Assembly: GCF_003286085.1 (NCBI RefSeq) | Contig: NW_020825312.1 | Coordinates: 6,014,001-6,078,000, forward strand | DNA from: Drosophila persimilis | Taxonomy: Eukaryota > Arthropoda > Insecta > Diptera > Drosophilidae | Direction of reading: 5' to 3' | DNA: 64,000 nucleotides | Part shown: piece after piece, positions 1-11,994 of the stretch | How the letters are laid out: every line of letters begins with the position of its first letter | Position numbering within the stretch: the first letter of the stretch is position 1 | Notes under the pieces: model-generated | The model's database searches: none | What the model saw: the letters and a program-made list of their open reading frames with translations, nothing else | Told to the model about the DNA's origin: nothing | Made by a program: the position numbers and the translations under genes

Positions 1-259
1 AATCCTCCAAAGATCTCTGTTATGGTTCTCTTCCGTGTTTTTTTGCTCTTGTGATTCTTTTCCCTCAATCGTCATCCCCTGCGCGGGTGTGGTGTCAACT
101 TGTTAGTATAATAATTAAATAAAGGAATTGCTATGCCTTACCTTCAAACTGCATCCGTAATTTGGGGCTGTCACATTGTTTATTGTCTGTAGTGTTTCAA
201 AGAAGTGTCGGGAGAGTCTACTTAAATCAATACTTATCCTATTTATCCAGCTGTCCCTG
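1..259. other. 3' flank of the 14-3-3-like gene
   Basis: No gene seen. On the minus strand an AATAAA (plus-strand TTTATT at 179-184) lies about 76 bases after the spliced stop codon of the 14-3-3-like gene and is its likely poly(A) signal. A minus-strand stretch at about 130-150 resembles a tiny exon followed by GTAAGG, but nothing else supports it. Confidence 0.5.
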
Positions 260-1081
260 CTAATTCTGGTTCTCAGGCGCGCCATCATCGTCAATGTTCC
301 TTACTGCTGTCGCGAACATTTTTGAGATCGTTAGTTAAAATACTCAACAAGGTTGAAATGAAGGCAGTGGCTTACTTTGCTTGGCGGCCATCCATAGTGT
401 GAGGTTGTCGCGGAGCAGCTGCATGATGAGTGTCGAGTCTTTGTAGTTTTCTTCGCTCAGTTTATCCAGGTCGCCAAGGGCACTATCGAAAGCGGACCTT
501 GCGAGGGCGATGGCCTGCTCGATTGAGTGCATGATCTCGTAGTGGAACACCGAGAAGTTCAGGGCCAGACCCAGGCGCAAGGGGTGTGTGGGAGGCAGAT
601 CCGTTGCCAGTTGCCAGGCTCTATTGTAGGAGGCCTGCGCCTTCTTTGACGCCTCCTTGAGTTCCGGGCCGGTGGTGAACTCGGCCAAGTAGCGACAGTA
701 GTCAGCCTGCATCTTGCTGTAGAATACTTTGTTCTCGTTGTCAGTGTCTTCAAGCACCAGATGTGTGTGGACCAAGTCTAGTACGCTCATACAGACGTCA
801 CCGAGCTCGTTCTCCAACTGCTCACGGTAGGTACGGATAGCGGCCAGGTTCTCCACGTTCCCGGCGGCCTCCTCCTTCCTTTGGATCGAGTTTACGACGC
901 GCCACGAAGAGCGCAGCTTACCAATCTGGTTCTTGAATGCCGCCGAGAGCAGGTGGCGCTCCTCCACAGTCAGCTCTTCGCCCATCTTAACGGTCTTCTT
1001 CATGGCCTCTGCCATGTCCGCGTAACGTTTGGCCTGGTCAGCCAATTTTGCCCTGTAAAGATTGTCCCTGCGCTCAGACAT
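260..1081 (-). CDS. Divergent 14-3-3-epsilon-like protein, two exons
   Basis: 14-3-3 proteins are dimeric adaptors that bind phosphoserine or phosphothreonine motifs. The main exon runs from ATG 1081 to 376 and covers the whole helical core. The pocket residues are kept: K50, R57, R130, Y131, N175, N226 and W230. Epsilon-type hallmarks include ELTVEER near the start and YKDSTLIMQLLRDNLTLW near the end. Unspliced, the frame stops at 344 with a basic, atypical end. A donor (GTAAGC, intron from 375) and an acceptor at 307 define a 69-bp intron with a TTTAACTAAC-like branch site. The second exon, 306-260, adds an acidic tail containing DDDGAPENQN, giving 250 residues; epsilon is about 260. The acceptor is CAGCAG, a NAGNAG site where both choices keep frame. 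The body has no other intron, suggesting a duplicate of retrocopy origin. It is clearly diverged from the two 14-3-3 genes of D. melanogaster. The family call is sure; the splice model is inferred. Confidence 0.93.
307..375 (-). other. Inferred last intron of the 14-3-3-like gene (69 bp)
   Basis: On the minus strand the donor is AAA|GTAAGC and the acceptor is GCGACAG|CAG, with TTTAACTAAC upstream as a plausible branch site. Splicing replaces a non-14-3-3 C-terminus with an acidic tail like that of epsilon isoforms. The double CAG acceptor can add or omit one codon. Confidence 0.65.
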
Positions 1082-1645
1082 CGTTGATAAACTCCAAATT
1101 TTGTTTACTAAGAGTAACTGTTTTAGTGTTAAAACTAAATTGTTCTGTCTGTAGCTACTGCCTATGGTGTCCGCCTGTGTATGTTGTTTTTCCCTTGACT
1201 TCCCAGACTGCCACTTCGACGCCTCCTTTTTCTCCGAGTCCGATTCAATTTATTCCAAACAAGACAAAAGAAAAACTTTTTGGCCTACCTGATTCTTTGT
1301 ACAGACTAGTACTCAGATCGGAATACAATTTTGCTAGCAAAAAAGCCATATATGTATGTTGTTGACAGCAGATTGTGACCAGGTGCGCATGTTCTACGGT
1401 CAATTTAATCGAAATGTTTTTTATCTTTAATGTAGATCAAATTAATCAATTATAATTCCCGTAAAATCTTCCCTCATTTGACTGCCTTAAAAAGACTCTT
1501 CATTGGGGGCGCGTTCACCAGCACAGCTTTCTCAGCGCTCAGTGTGATGGATTTCATACGATAGGGCCGATAATTAGTGATTCTCAGCGAAATAGTAGGC
1601 TTTATTGTCTTAATATAAGATGGATAACTTTTGTCTTTTATCGAT
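1082..1645. other. Intergenic, 14-3-3-like upstream region
   Basis: This holds the presumed promoter of the minus-strand 14-3-3-like gene and the upstream side of the small plus-strand ORF. No TATA box or DRE was seen next to the 14-3-3 start. A minus-strand open frame at 1474-1890 overlaps this region, has no recognisable domain and is not called. Confidence 0.4.
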
Positions 1646-1646
1646 A
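1639..1646. promoter_or_regulatory. DRE motif (TATCGATA)
   Basis: A perfect 8-bp palindromic TATCGATA, the DNA replication-related element bound by DREF at many fly housekeeping promoters. Its last base is the first base of an ATG opening a small frame, so transcription from it would probably start downstream of that ATG or use the next ATG at 1649. Confidence 0.45.
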
Positions 1647-1834
1647 TGATGGATAAATTATTTTCATCGCGCATAATAACACTTTTTGCAGCCGGCTTGC
1701 TCGCCTGGTTCCCTCTATTTTTAACATACCGCCTGTTCCGCGACGAAATATACAGAATATTTATACAGGACGCAGTACGGTTCCAAACAAATATCATTAC
1801 TGACTTTGCTCGGCAAAAATTTGTTGGGATCTGA
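1646..1834 (+). CDS. Possible small single-pass membrane protein
   Basis: A 62-residue frame with paired ATGs at 1646 and 1649. Residues 9-28 are strongly hydrophobic and broken only by small residues, as in a single membrane helix. A basic/aromatic segment and an amphipathic tail follow, a layout common in small mitochondrial inner-membrane proteins. I do not recognise the family. A perfect DRE overlaps the start, which supports a real promoter here but is awkward for the first ATG. A longer open frame lies antisense (1474-1890), so this could be chance. No nearby poly(A) signal was seen. Confidence 0.35.
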   Translation: MMDKLFSSRIITLFAAGLLAWFPLFLTYRLFRDEIYRIFIQDAVRFQTNIITDFARQKFVGI

Positions 1835-4676
1835 GTACTGGACTTAAAGCCAAGAATTTCTGAAATTTTTCTGGGCAGAGTATTGTGCACTGCTTTTAGA
1901 CTCGCAACTTCGTTGGGATTCCGGCTGAATCATCTTTCAGGCCTAACAAATTCCCCCGTACACGTTCCAGCCGAAAACTATTCAATATTTTGATGGCATC
2001 TCTGTGATGATTCTGCTGATGCTGAGGCCGAAGCTGAAACAGCTGCTGGGACCACCTAAGGGTCCTAAAAGATGGCGAGGCCTGAAAACATTTCGGCTAG
2101 CGGATGGCGGATAGTTGGCCACAACAATATCGACATACATACATATGTATGTACTCTCGACATCTCTCGGAGCTCCTGGCCCGAACATCTCGCCTGTCCT
2201 ACTGCTCTCCTGCTCTCGAAGGAGGTGGAAAACAAGAGGAGGGGAAAATTTCATTTATTATTAAAATCACTTTCGTTGCAATGAGGATTCCAAATGTCCC
2301 ATCGTTTCGTTTCTTTTTATTGGTGTGCGTATGTACATATATACATACATATATGCATGTGTGTGTACTCTCTGTCTTCCTCTCCCTCTCCCACTCCCTC
2401 TTCATCTCTGTCCCCGTTCGCATGCTCTTACAATGTCCGAAACGCTGACGAGAATTGTCTTGAACTAGCCAAGTCTATGTGTAATGGTCCCACTGTCCCA
2501 CAGATACGAGTCCTCAACCCCTCAATCCTACAAGTATCTCAAGAAGCGTCTCCACTCGTCATCATCCTCCCCCCTTGCTGCTGCTCCCACTCCTACTCCC
2601 ACTCATACTCCTGCCTGTTGTTGCTGGGTTAACAAGTGTCATATGTGGTTGCTGAATGTATCTCCATCTGTCTATCTGTGGTAATGGCACAGCTTCTGTT
2701 GATGCTGCTTGCCATGCTCCCGCGCTGCTCCGCACCGCCCACGGTCCCGCTTGAGTGCCTCGTGCTCGTCAACATCCTTCGACGTGGTTGGCTCCGGCTG
2801 TGCGCTCGTCTGTGAGAGTGTCCTCCCCACCTGTCCAACGTGGAGCATATTCCTTGGATTTAACTCAAGTGTGCTTTGGAGATTTTGTAGTCGCTTTAAA
2901 ACGCTATGCACCAGAGGCAACATGGTGGTGGTTGCCACCGACCCAACCCCACCCAACTACCACCCTGCTGGCACTTTTACTCACTCTGCCTGCCCCTTTG
3001 TGCTGCCTGCTTATGCCCTTACAGAGGGCTATTGTCGCGCAAATAGGCATAAAGAACGTGGCAACACCTACATACATACGTATATGGATAATATATTTAT
3101 AATCAGAATACCTGATATCCGAGTCGATATCCCTCGGCCTAAAATGTTTATTTGACAATGGCCTTAATTAGCTCTTTGGGCAATTTTTTGCCTTCAAGAT
3201 AATTGCTAAAAAGCCCGTCACTCGTAAATAGGATATAGAAGAATTTTAATCATCGATCTGTTTCTTACAGATGCAGGCTGCATCCTACGCAGATCCTCCA
3301 TGATCAGATGACTACATCGATCAGGTGCAATATTCGTTTCTGGAGATAATCGAAGCAAACCCCAAAAGCTTAAACATTGTATACTATTTCTGAAACATAA
3401 ACTATGGATTTGCAAGGGCATCCCCAGCGTCGGCACGGAATTTGGGCGTCCTTTCTTGTTTTTGTGTGTGTTTGGGCTGCGCAAAATGTCAACGAAAGTG
3501 CAAATAAAATCTAATGGCGAAATCATTGCAAAAGTTACGAATACAGACACAGACGTGGAGCCCACTCCACTCTCTCCGCTCCGGCTGACTACCTGTCAGT
3601 GTATCTTGTGTTTGCATGTGTGTGTTGTGTGTGCATGAGAATAGGTTGGCATACGCATACGCATAGGTGGGCGTGTATCTGAGTATCTGTGTATCTGTGT
3701 GTGGACTTAATGTGCTTGTCATTTGGTTTGTCGCACCCGCGTGAATTTGTTTTTATTCCAACATTGCATTTTATGAGTCGGTCGGCATTTTTGGAAAACG
3801 CATTTTCTCAACCTTTCCCATTCCCGTTCCCAACAGCCTCCCCCCACTCGCCCACTCTCCCACTCTTCCACTCACACGTCGACATTTCGGCCACGTTTAA
3901 TGATCCCGTGGCAGGCAACCGTTTTCCATCCTCAAAGACATCTCGTTAGGGGAATGGTTGTCTAGGCAAAAGATGCCTGCGCCTGTGCCTGTTCCTGTGC
4001 TCTGGAATCTTTATGGGCCAAAGCATCGTCGAAAGTTTCGAGATTTTGATGGGGCCCACACGATGAGATGCACAAAAACAACTTGATCTTAGCCTCGAGT
4101 TCGACAGGGTTAAGTTATGGGACTATACTTTCATAGAATCGCGTACTTATCCCATCTCGAGTACGAGCACTAGTAGGAGTATCTTTCAACATGACGTACA
4201 ATTCGTATTTCCTGGTCCGAATTCGAATGAGTAGGAACAATATGTAGTTTGGTATTAAGTCATGTCTGCCAATTATTTCGACTGTCAAGAGCACAAAGAA
4301 AATAAAATAAAGTATTTCTGAGTAGCTTTTCTTTTGTGGTCGGAGCGCACGATATATCGGCCTTGCATGCCTTTGTACACCCTCGATGGGCTTACGGGAT
4401 GATGGGATGATTCGCCTGGATTCGCTATGGAGCAGATCTCGTTGGGTCTAATCCAATTCCTAATCCTTGCTCACACTCATACTTGATTCAATTTCAAATA
4501 TTTGCCTGTGGCTTTATTCAGGCAGTAAGAAATGGAATAAAGGTGCTCAAATATTTATGCCTCTTGTGGTGGATGCTCGTATCTGAGGAAAGCACAATGA
4601 AACTAAATAAGAATATTGCGATACACAATAACCGACTCCAAAGCCCACTCCGCTGAATAAAACATGGATAGGAGGC

Positions 4677-4720
4677 GGCTCTGGCTCTGGCTCTGACTCT
4701 GTCTCTGGCTCTGGCTCTCG
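4677..4720. repeat. CTGGCT hexanucleotide microsatellite
   Basis: Imperfect tandem CTGGCT/CTGACT/CTGTCT units. The antisense reading gives an EPEPE-type peptide in a spurious open frame. Confidence 0.85.
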
Positions 4721-6565
4721 TTCCAGCACGGGATGGGCATATAATCAGACTCTGAAAAGGGCTCTGGTAAAGGAGGGGACACTGGAGCAATGAATTTCTG
4801 AATTTAGGCGATGCTCGTATGAAATCTCTCCCCTTACGAGCCGAGGACCACCAGTACAGAACAGAACAGCAGAACAGCAGAGCACAGAACAGAACAGACC
4901 ATATCGCATATGAGTAGTGCACAATTACACACATTTTTCTCCTTCTGCGAGTATCTGTATTTCCATCTCTGTATGTGTACTTGTATCTGTATCTCCGTTT
5001 CTGTATCCGTGTATCCTTGTGTGGCATCAAATATTTATAGACGTGCCAGGGGAAGCCGCCAAGCAATCGCTTCATATTCAATATTCAGTCGTTACGCGCG
5101 GCAAGTGCAGCAAATTGCCAATTCGCCATTCCAATAAGCCAAAACCAAATGAGCAGAAGCCAAACAATGGCCCAAGTTCCCCCTCCAGAACCCAACTGGG
5201 CCAAGGGCCAGAGGCAGGCGGACGGGGCATAAAGCTGGCATTATGAGATGTGAGATCCGTTGCACTGATGCTGCAACAGTTTCCGAACTAATTATCCCAG
5301 GCAGCCAAACAAAAAAAGTCCAAGCCCACACACGATTACGCGACCAAATCAGAGGTCCGATGGAAATCTCTCCACTCTATACATGTACTTACATACTATA
5401 ATTGTAGATTGGATTTTGAGCAATGATCGGCTAAGCTTATTTATTTTTTGAGTTCAGAAACTCTCCAATCGTTGGAACGCACTGTTCCACATATGAAAAT
5501 GTTTCATGTGATCTGGGACCGAAAATTATTGATGGGCCCCACCCGCATGGCCATCCGCTTCCGCATCCGCGAGGTTAAGCCATTGGGTAAGCATGAAAAT
5601 AATGACGACGGCTTTGTGGCAATCACAAAGTGTACAGCTCTCCGACCTGCCCCCTGCCCCCTGCCCCCTGCCCACAGCCACCTGTCCCCCGCCAACTGCC
5701 TGCCTTTCACCGAGGATCTGCATATGTAAATGCAATCAAATTTGCAACGGTCATTTGGCCAGCCAGCCAATCTAACGGCCATCATGTGGCATGTGGCACG
5801 GCGGCATGGGGACCCCAGGCATTTATGTATTCATAAAGAAGCCGCCGTCGCTGCATCTGAATGATGTTTACCTCATAAATAAATAATTGTTAAGCACAAA
5901 TATGTGTAGCAGCAGCAGCAGACAAATTACCAACGGGTGGAAATCCTGCCAAAAATTCTTCAGCTTTCTCCAACAAAAAAATGTATGCGTATATGTATAC
6001 ACATATGCATGTACACATGTCTGTATATATACCTACAATTTATATACAGGAGTACTGGCAAAATGTTTACACGCCGTCGACTCGAATGAAATTCTACTTA
6101 TTCACTGCCAAAAAGAGTCCATAAGTGGTGTTGCAGCTGCCAAAATGTGTTGCAGCATTTTTGGGCACAGCTTACAAGGAAATAACGGGCGAGCCTACTG
6201 AGAGATGTCGCATTCGGAGAATCTTCCATTCGAACTGCACTAAAAAATGGCAAAGCTCATCCAAAACTCCACTCCAGAATGCCACGGCTCCTTAGGCTGC
6301 TTCGAGTGGAGGACTCGACCCAACAACAAAGGCCGCGGCACCAATAACTGAGCCAAATATGTACATATGTATGTATGTGTGTATGGGTGTTTCCTTCTAA
6401 TGTCCATAAGTGTGAATGTCTCACAGATGTTGCTGAGGCAGAAGCACAAGCAGACTAGACACACGAAACGTCTGTAGTATATCATTTTTTAGTGAAGTGC
6501 AGCCACAGCAGCCGCAAAACGAAAGAGAGCAGCCACATCTGGGGGCGCAAGGGAGTGTCGGCCTC

Positions 6566-6650
6566 GACCCAGACCCAGAGACGGAACCAGATCGAGAACC
6601 AGAGACAGAGACAGAGCCAGAGACAGACCCAGACCCAGACCCAGACAGAA
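6566..6650. repeat. AGACCC/AGACAG microsatellite
   Basis: Imperfect hexamer tract of about 85 bp. It creates several overlapping low-complexity open frames on both strands (Ser/Gly-rich on one, Gln/Arg-rich on the other), none of which looks like a gene. Confidence 0.85.
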
Positions 6651-7462
6651 GCTGGCCCAAAAAACACCCGCACTTGAATTAAACATCTCTCACATTTCGT
6701 ATTTGTACGTTGAAGGAGTCCCGACGACTCTTCCGAATGCACCCACTCAAACACCCCCCTTCCACCACCACACAGACGCACACACACAGATGCACACAAA
6801 TATGGATGCATTTGCAGCATGTGTGTGCTAAACCAATTTGTATGACTGCCCGCATGTGTGTTCGCGAGTGCAGCTGCAATGGAGACAGAGGTTGGAATAT
6901 AAAGTTAACGAAAGTCAAAGATCCGATACTGAAGCTCTCGATATACTGAAAACTTAAGTAGTGCCTACATACTCGTATCATTTTACCCGATATGTTGCAC
7001 AATTTAGAAGAAAATTCGCTAGTGTAATTTCAGTTTGAAAAAGGTCTTAAATTAATAAATTAATATAATAAATTGTTCTTGTTATTGGCAAATTTTTTGG
7101 ACATAGAACCATGAAATATTTAATCTTAAAATTTGGTTAATTAATTATTTAAACTTTTAAATTTTGTATTGTCCGAAGCAAGGCAAATCATAAGCTAAAA
7201 TTGATTACAGAAAGATTTTGTTACTAGGGTCCAATAGAGTCTTTAACTAGGTTTTTTTTTTTAATTTCCTTCCAAATATCAGTTTAATCCTGTGTATTGC
7301 TAATCAAATTACGTAAACGTAATTTCTTGCAGCTAATCTGAGCTTTCTGCTGCAGCTGCGATATCCCAATCTAAGCCAAAACTGTTTGTTCATAATGCCA
7401 TCAATAGACACCAACGCGCACTGCCTCAAATCTCTCTCAAGTCTCAGCGAATAAATGTATTG

Positions 7463-7578
7463 GAAGTAATAAATTATTTACTGAATTAAAATGTATACTG
7501 GAGGATTCTAAGGATCCAATACGTTTTAACCTGCCCTCTCCCTCTGTGCTGCTGTGCTGAAACCCGAACCAGCAAAAG
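7463..7578. repeat. Direct repeat, copy 1 of 2
   Basis: About 115 bp beginning GAAGTAATAAATTATTTACTG and ending near CCGAACCAGCAAAA. It recurs in the same orientation at 8555-8654 with scattered substitutions and a shorter middle. The pair brackets about 1 kb containing a DINE-1 fragment. The terminal bases do not look like a known LTR. Confidence 0.75.
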
Positions 7579-7699
7579 GGGGTGAAATATAGAAAACTGG
7601 AAACACCATTACAACTGAGACCCCCAGCTCCTGCCCTACACTTCGCTCTCACACTTGCTTCTACTTTTGCCAAAATTGCTGTTGCTCTTTTTTCCATAT

Positions 7700-7935
7700 T
7701 TTTATACCCGGTACTCAGAGAATATAGGGGTATATTAGATTCGTGTATATTCTTGATCAGAATCAATTGCCGAGTCGATTAAAACTAAAATCTGTGGAAA
7801 GAACTAGACTTAGAACGTAATTGCAAAAAAAGATTAAGGGACAGAGAATATTGGTCATCAGGTGATATGGGAATAAATGGAATGCAAGAAGTAACACTAG
7901 AACATATGCAACTAGCGCTCTATCTTCCCCGATAA
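7700..7935 (+). mobile_element. DINE-1-like (INE-1 family) fragment
   Basis: Begins with TTTATACCCGGTACTCAG and GGGGTATATTAGATTCGTG, the family start. It then has the TATATTCTTGATCAG..CAAT..CCGAGTCGATT module but lacks the GTCY run. Its 3' part (ATAAATGGAATGCAAGAAGTAACA and onward) resembles the 3' module of the copy at 51.4-51.9 kb. It is internally deleted. Confidence 0.7.
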
Positions 7936-8554
7936 CAAATGGAAGAACAATTGAGAGAGTTGAGCGGTCCCTTCCCACTCTAATCAACAAAACAACAAAA
8001 ATACAGAAAGAAACAATGTGGCACTAATCGGCTTCGATATAGTGTATAAACTAGTACGAGTAAACATAGATACTACTATACTGTGTACGTACATGTATAC
8101 TAACTGAATACTGGGTATTAGTAGCGCCGCGACTCACAGCGGACCGACTGGCTTGAAATTATCCTCGATGTTAACGTCGAAAGCGACTGCGACGTCGCGA
8201 CGTGGGCGATGCGCTATCTTGCAGAAGGAGACGTTCTGCTGAACACTCATAAGAAATTCATAAGTATTTCCGCTTCTCTGATTTTTGATTCGGTAATTAA
8301 AATGCAACTGAGATTGCTCTCTCTCCTTACCACTTCATATTCTTTCTCCCTCTCTCTCTCTCTCTTTCTATGTCTCGTTTTCTTCGTGTGTGTTGGGCAT
8401 GATACCAACATTTTTCATATGCGACCCGGCATGCACGCGTTCGAGATGTGTGGGGGGTGGGCCTTTCTGGCCTTTCCGGTAGGTCGTGTCACGACTTTCC
8501 TAAAAAAATGTTTCACTAGAGATCAAGTACATGTATCGGAATTGGAATACTTTT
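7936..8554. other. Non-coding stretch between DINE-1 fragment and repeat copy 2
   Basis: No gene recognised. It holds a GC-rich patch near 8125-8235 and a TC-rich run (8345-8372). The open frame at 8209-8556 shows no domain. Confidence 0.4.
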
Positions 8555-8654
8555 GAAGTAATGAATTATTTACTGAATTAAAATGTTTACTGGAGGATTC
8601 TAAGGATCCAATATTTTTTCCTCTGCTGCTGTGCTAAAACCCGAAACAGCAAAA
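8555..8654. repeat. Direct repeat, copy 2 of 2
   Basis: The second copy of the unit at 7463-7578, in direct orientation. It shares GAATTATTTACTGAATTAAA, GGAGGATTCTAAGGATCCAA and a GCTGCTGTGCTxAAACCCGAA tail. The small differences indicate an old duplication. Confidence 0.75.
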
Positions 8655-11600
8655 AAAATACTTTGAGTTATCTGCGTTCGATTCAACTATCACCTGATGG
8701 ACCCTTCCTTGCGCTTGAACTGTCATAAACATCTAATGACTGTTTTGTTCTCATAATTTTTATGAATATAAAACGGGCATAATTCGAAAAAAAGAGTAAG
8801 TCACGTATCTCATCTGTAGGATCATATGAGCTTGGCAGGTGTCACGATTCTTTGTGCTTCGTTGCAGCAATCTTGGACATCTTGGACACACATCAGTAGA
8901 TAGGGACGCTGACGTCTGTCCTTCCATCCGTCGGATCAATCACTTCCTTTGGAGTCACGACCCATTGCACATCTCTAGCACACATCCACTAGTGATTGTT
9001 TTTGCTTATCCACTCACAGTACACATCGGGGAGGAGAAGGAGGATAAGTTCTACTCGCAACTGTTTTTCCAGGTGCTCCCTGGGCCCGACATCTGATTGC
9101 TTTGGGTGGCGATGCTTCTGATGCTATCTTGACTGGTTTGGCATTGTAAGTAGTCGAGCTTTGATTACTCGAATGGTTTCTAAGCACCTGGAGGGGACCC
9201 ATACCCATGCCACTCACAGGCCCTCGACCTGACCGTCTACCTCCAACCATTTCAATCCATTCCACTCAAAACCCATTCTATTCGAATCCGTTCCGTTCCG
9301 TTCGGTGGCAGAGCAATGCAACAGTCGCAAAACGCATTATCTGCTTGAGCTGTCAAGTGGACGAAAAGAGAGAGTCGAAGGTGGCACGGGAGCAGACCCA
9401 GGCCCACCAGCAGCAGCAGTAGCAAAAGAAATATATTTTGCAATTTCATTTACAAAAGTTTATCTTGGAGAGCGCCGGGATACGGGCTACGGACTACGAC
9501 AAATAGGTAAAGGCGGCTCAGGGACGACGGAAAAAAAAACATAAACAAGAAAAGCTAACGAGAGACAGGTCGAGGCATTAAGTACACTAATATTGAATAT
9601 TCCGCTCATCCGAAAGTACTGATTAGTGCTGCGAAACAAGAATTTCCCCATTGTCATGCTCTCAAATTCGAACATGAGACACCACCAGAATCAGAGCACC
9701 ACGAAAAAACTGTTTCTGAATTCCATTTGCACATTCAAGTCATGCTCTAAAATAACATCGTCCGGAGCAACAGAAATAGTTTACAATGTTGCGGAAAATG
9801 GCTTGCCTATTGGTAACTGCATAGATACAAAATATATCAGAAATAACAGATTGAAATATATAATCCTAATCTTAAGCAGGAAACAAGAAGACCACTCTGT
9901 TGCTGACAAACTGCTAGCAAAAGTATTACAACATAATTGAAAAGGGTATGAAAAACGAATGAAAGAAAAACTAATGGCATCAAAGAAGAAAATCAAATAT
10001 TGCTCAAGTGCCACTGGCAGCCCAACCAACAGCCACAGCAACAACAACAACAACAACAACAACAAGCAGATTATCGTGGAAAACCGTGTAAGAAAACATG
10101 CAGATGGTCCATGCAAAGTTTTTGGCCAACGATAGACCGCAATGCTGCCAGTGCCACAAAGCCGCAGAAGCACAAGCAGTCGCGATTTGTGATGAGATTT
10201 ACGAAGGAGCCGAGCAGGGGGTCTATGGGTGGAAGGATGGATAAATGGGTGGATGAGTGGATCTGATGGGATGGGATGGGATGGATGGGTAGAGAGAGCA
10301 AACAGGGAACAAGTTTATATGATTTTGATGAATTTCCGTGGCAACGACGCCAAAATGAAAGAGCTCTGAGCTCGATAAGTAGCAGTTAAGATTTTGCTAC
10401 TCCTCTCAATATCCGCGGTCAAGGGATGCTCCGTCTTCGTCTTCGTCTCTGGCTCTTTGGCAGTGGCTGTGGCTGTGGCTCTTACTGCTTACCTGTCCGG
10501 AGTTTAATATTAGATATTGCAGTGCGCTGAAAGAGATGAGAAATACTCTGGAGACGAGGTGGAGTGGAACTGCCACTGGAAAGTAATTTCCTGCAATTTA
10601 ACCTAAAGAAAAATAAGGAAACGTCTTTGATTTCCGCGTGAAATGATGTGCGCCCTGCCCTCCACGATTACAACCAGAAGCCACCCACTGAGGCTGGCAG
10701 CTCGCACTGGTATAGAGGAAAGCGAAGAGCGGAAAGCCGACACGAGAGACCGGAGCAATGTCGTACTCCAGAGAAGTACCGCCAGAATTAAATGAGAATT
10801 AAAGTTGATTCAATTTATTATTAGCCTCGGCTTATTTGATAACTGCGAGCGCTGCAAATTGCATTTTCCAGATGCTGTCGTCGCTGCTGGCAATCGAATA
10901 AATCGAATGTTCCGCTAATAGTCTTGTTCCGTTCTATCAAACTTAAAGCTTAAGCTTTAGTGTCGCCTTTTAGTGAGGTCTGCCTGTGGCTCCTCTCTTG
11001 GTTACATCGCAATGCAACACACTGTCCTCTGTGGTAGGAGCTGAAGGAGTTGTTCCGAACCGGCGGAAAGCATCGGCATATTCAAACATTTCTTCAGATA
11101 TGTATCCATGATTTGCACTTATGTACAAGCTAAAACCCAATCCAATATATACATAGAACGAGTTGTGATAGTTATTTCATCTAAAATGATGTAGGACTCA
11201 TACAATTCCTTTCAAAAGAATGGACAAAAATACTCGTTAATTTCTTGACCACCTCTTCGAATGGAGTTTGTCATGGAATGTTATCCCTTTACTCTAGTAG
11301 TAGTAGTAGTTGTAGCCCTGAGCATTCATAACTCTCTTCCTCTCGCCCTGGTCTGCATTCAGTTAACTAAGGAAACGTTTGTTTCACTTTGTTTTTTTCA
11401 CATTTCGGAAATGTTTGCAGCAGGAGCGTATCGCCCCTCCTTCCACTGTCACTATCACTGCCACTGCCACCGCCCAAATGGCCGCGACAGCAAATGAAAT
11501 GCCTGAGGACAGTAAATTTAAGGAGTCCCAGCAGCAATCGGGAGTGTTGCGGTGGGGTGTTGGTCCCTGGTAGTCGGTCAACGGAAGCCGACAAGGGGAC

Positions 11601-11994
11601 GCGGTATCGGCCACGTGGCGTTCGGAGTATTTACCGCCATGTGCATAGTTTGCAAGTCTGCGCGGCGACACCTGCAGGAATAGCCACCAGCCAGAGCCAG
11701 GATAGACCAGGCCCAGACCAGACCATAGCCAGACCAGACCAGACTAGTCCGGGGAGGATCCACCCGACATGGCCACTAACAACATTGAAAAGTGTTTGCG
11801 TTGGTCGCCAAAAGCGGCCCAAACAATTTTTCCTCCTCTCCAGAACTTTTTGTCGTACATTTGTTGTGTGACATGTTTCGTACTATTTGGTTGAAATGGA
11901 GGATGGGGTCAGCCGTAGTTCTGGTCCTGATCCTGCCTTTGTCCCTGTCCTAATGTGGACTCGACTGGTCCAAGTTTCCTGTTTCCTCTTTCCT
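8655..11994. other. Non-coding stretch
   Basis: No supported gene. It includes a CAA run (10038-10065), GGGAT repeats (10262-10285), a short TAG repeat (11297-11310) and CAGACC-type repeats (11715-11750). The frames at 8839-9096 and 11389-11871 are open but have no domain and follow simple sequence. Confidence 0.45.
10038..10065. repeat. CAA trinucleotide run
   Basis: About nine CAA units. Reads as polyQ on the plus strand and poly-Leu on the minus strand inside spurious frames. Confidence 0.9.

Larger units (their letters stand above)
1891..7462. other. Long non-coding stretch, microsatellite-rich
   Basis: No convincing gene on either strand. Open frames here follow simple repeats. Contents include CA/TG and ACATAT-type runs (2330-2365, 5980-6030, 6358-6385), CTGGCT repeats (4677-4720), ACAGA/ACAGC repeats (4855-4898), CTGCCCC repeats (5646-5675) and AGACCC/AGACAG repeats (6566-6650). 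7020-7320 is AT-rich and featureless. It could be intergenic or a large intron. Confidence 0.5.

Noticed and set aside
1474-1890. 138-codon minus-strand frame
   Set aside because: Low complexity of function: no domain, no splice or promoter support. It overlaps the small plus-strand frame, which at least has a membrane helix and a DRE.
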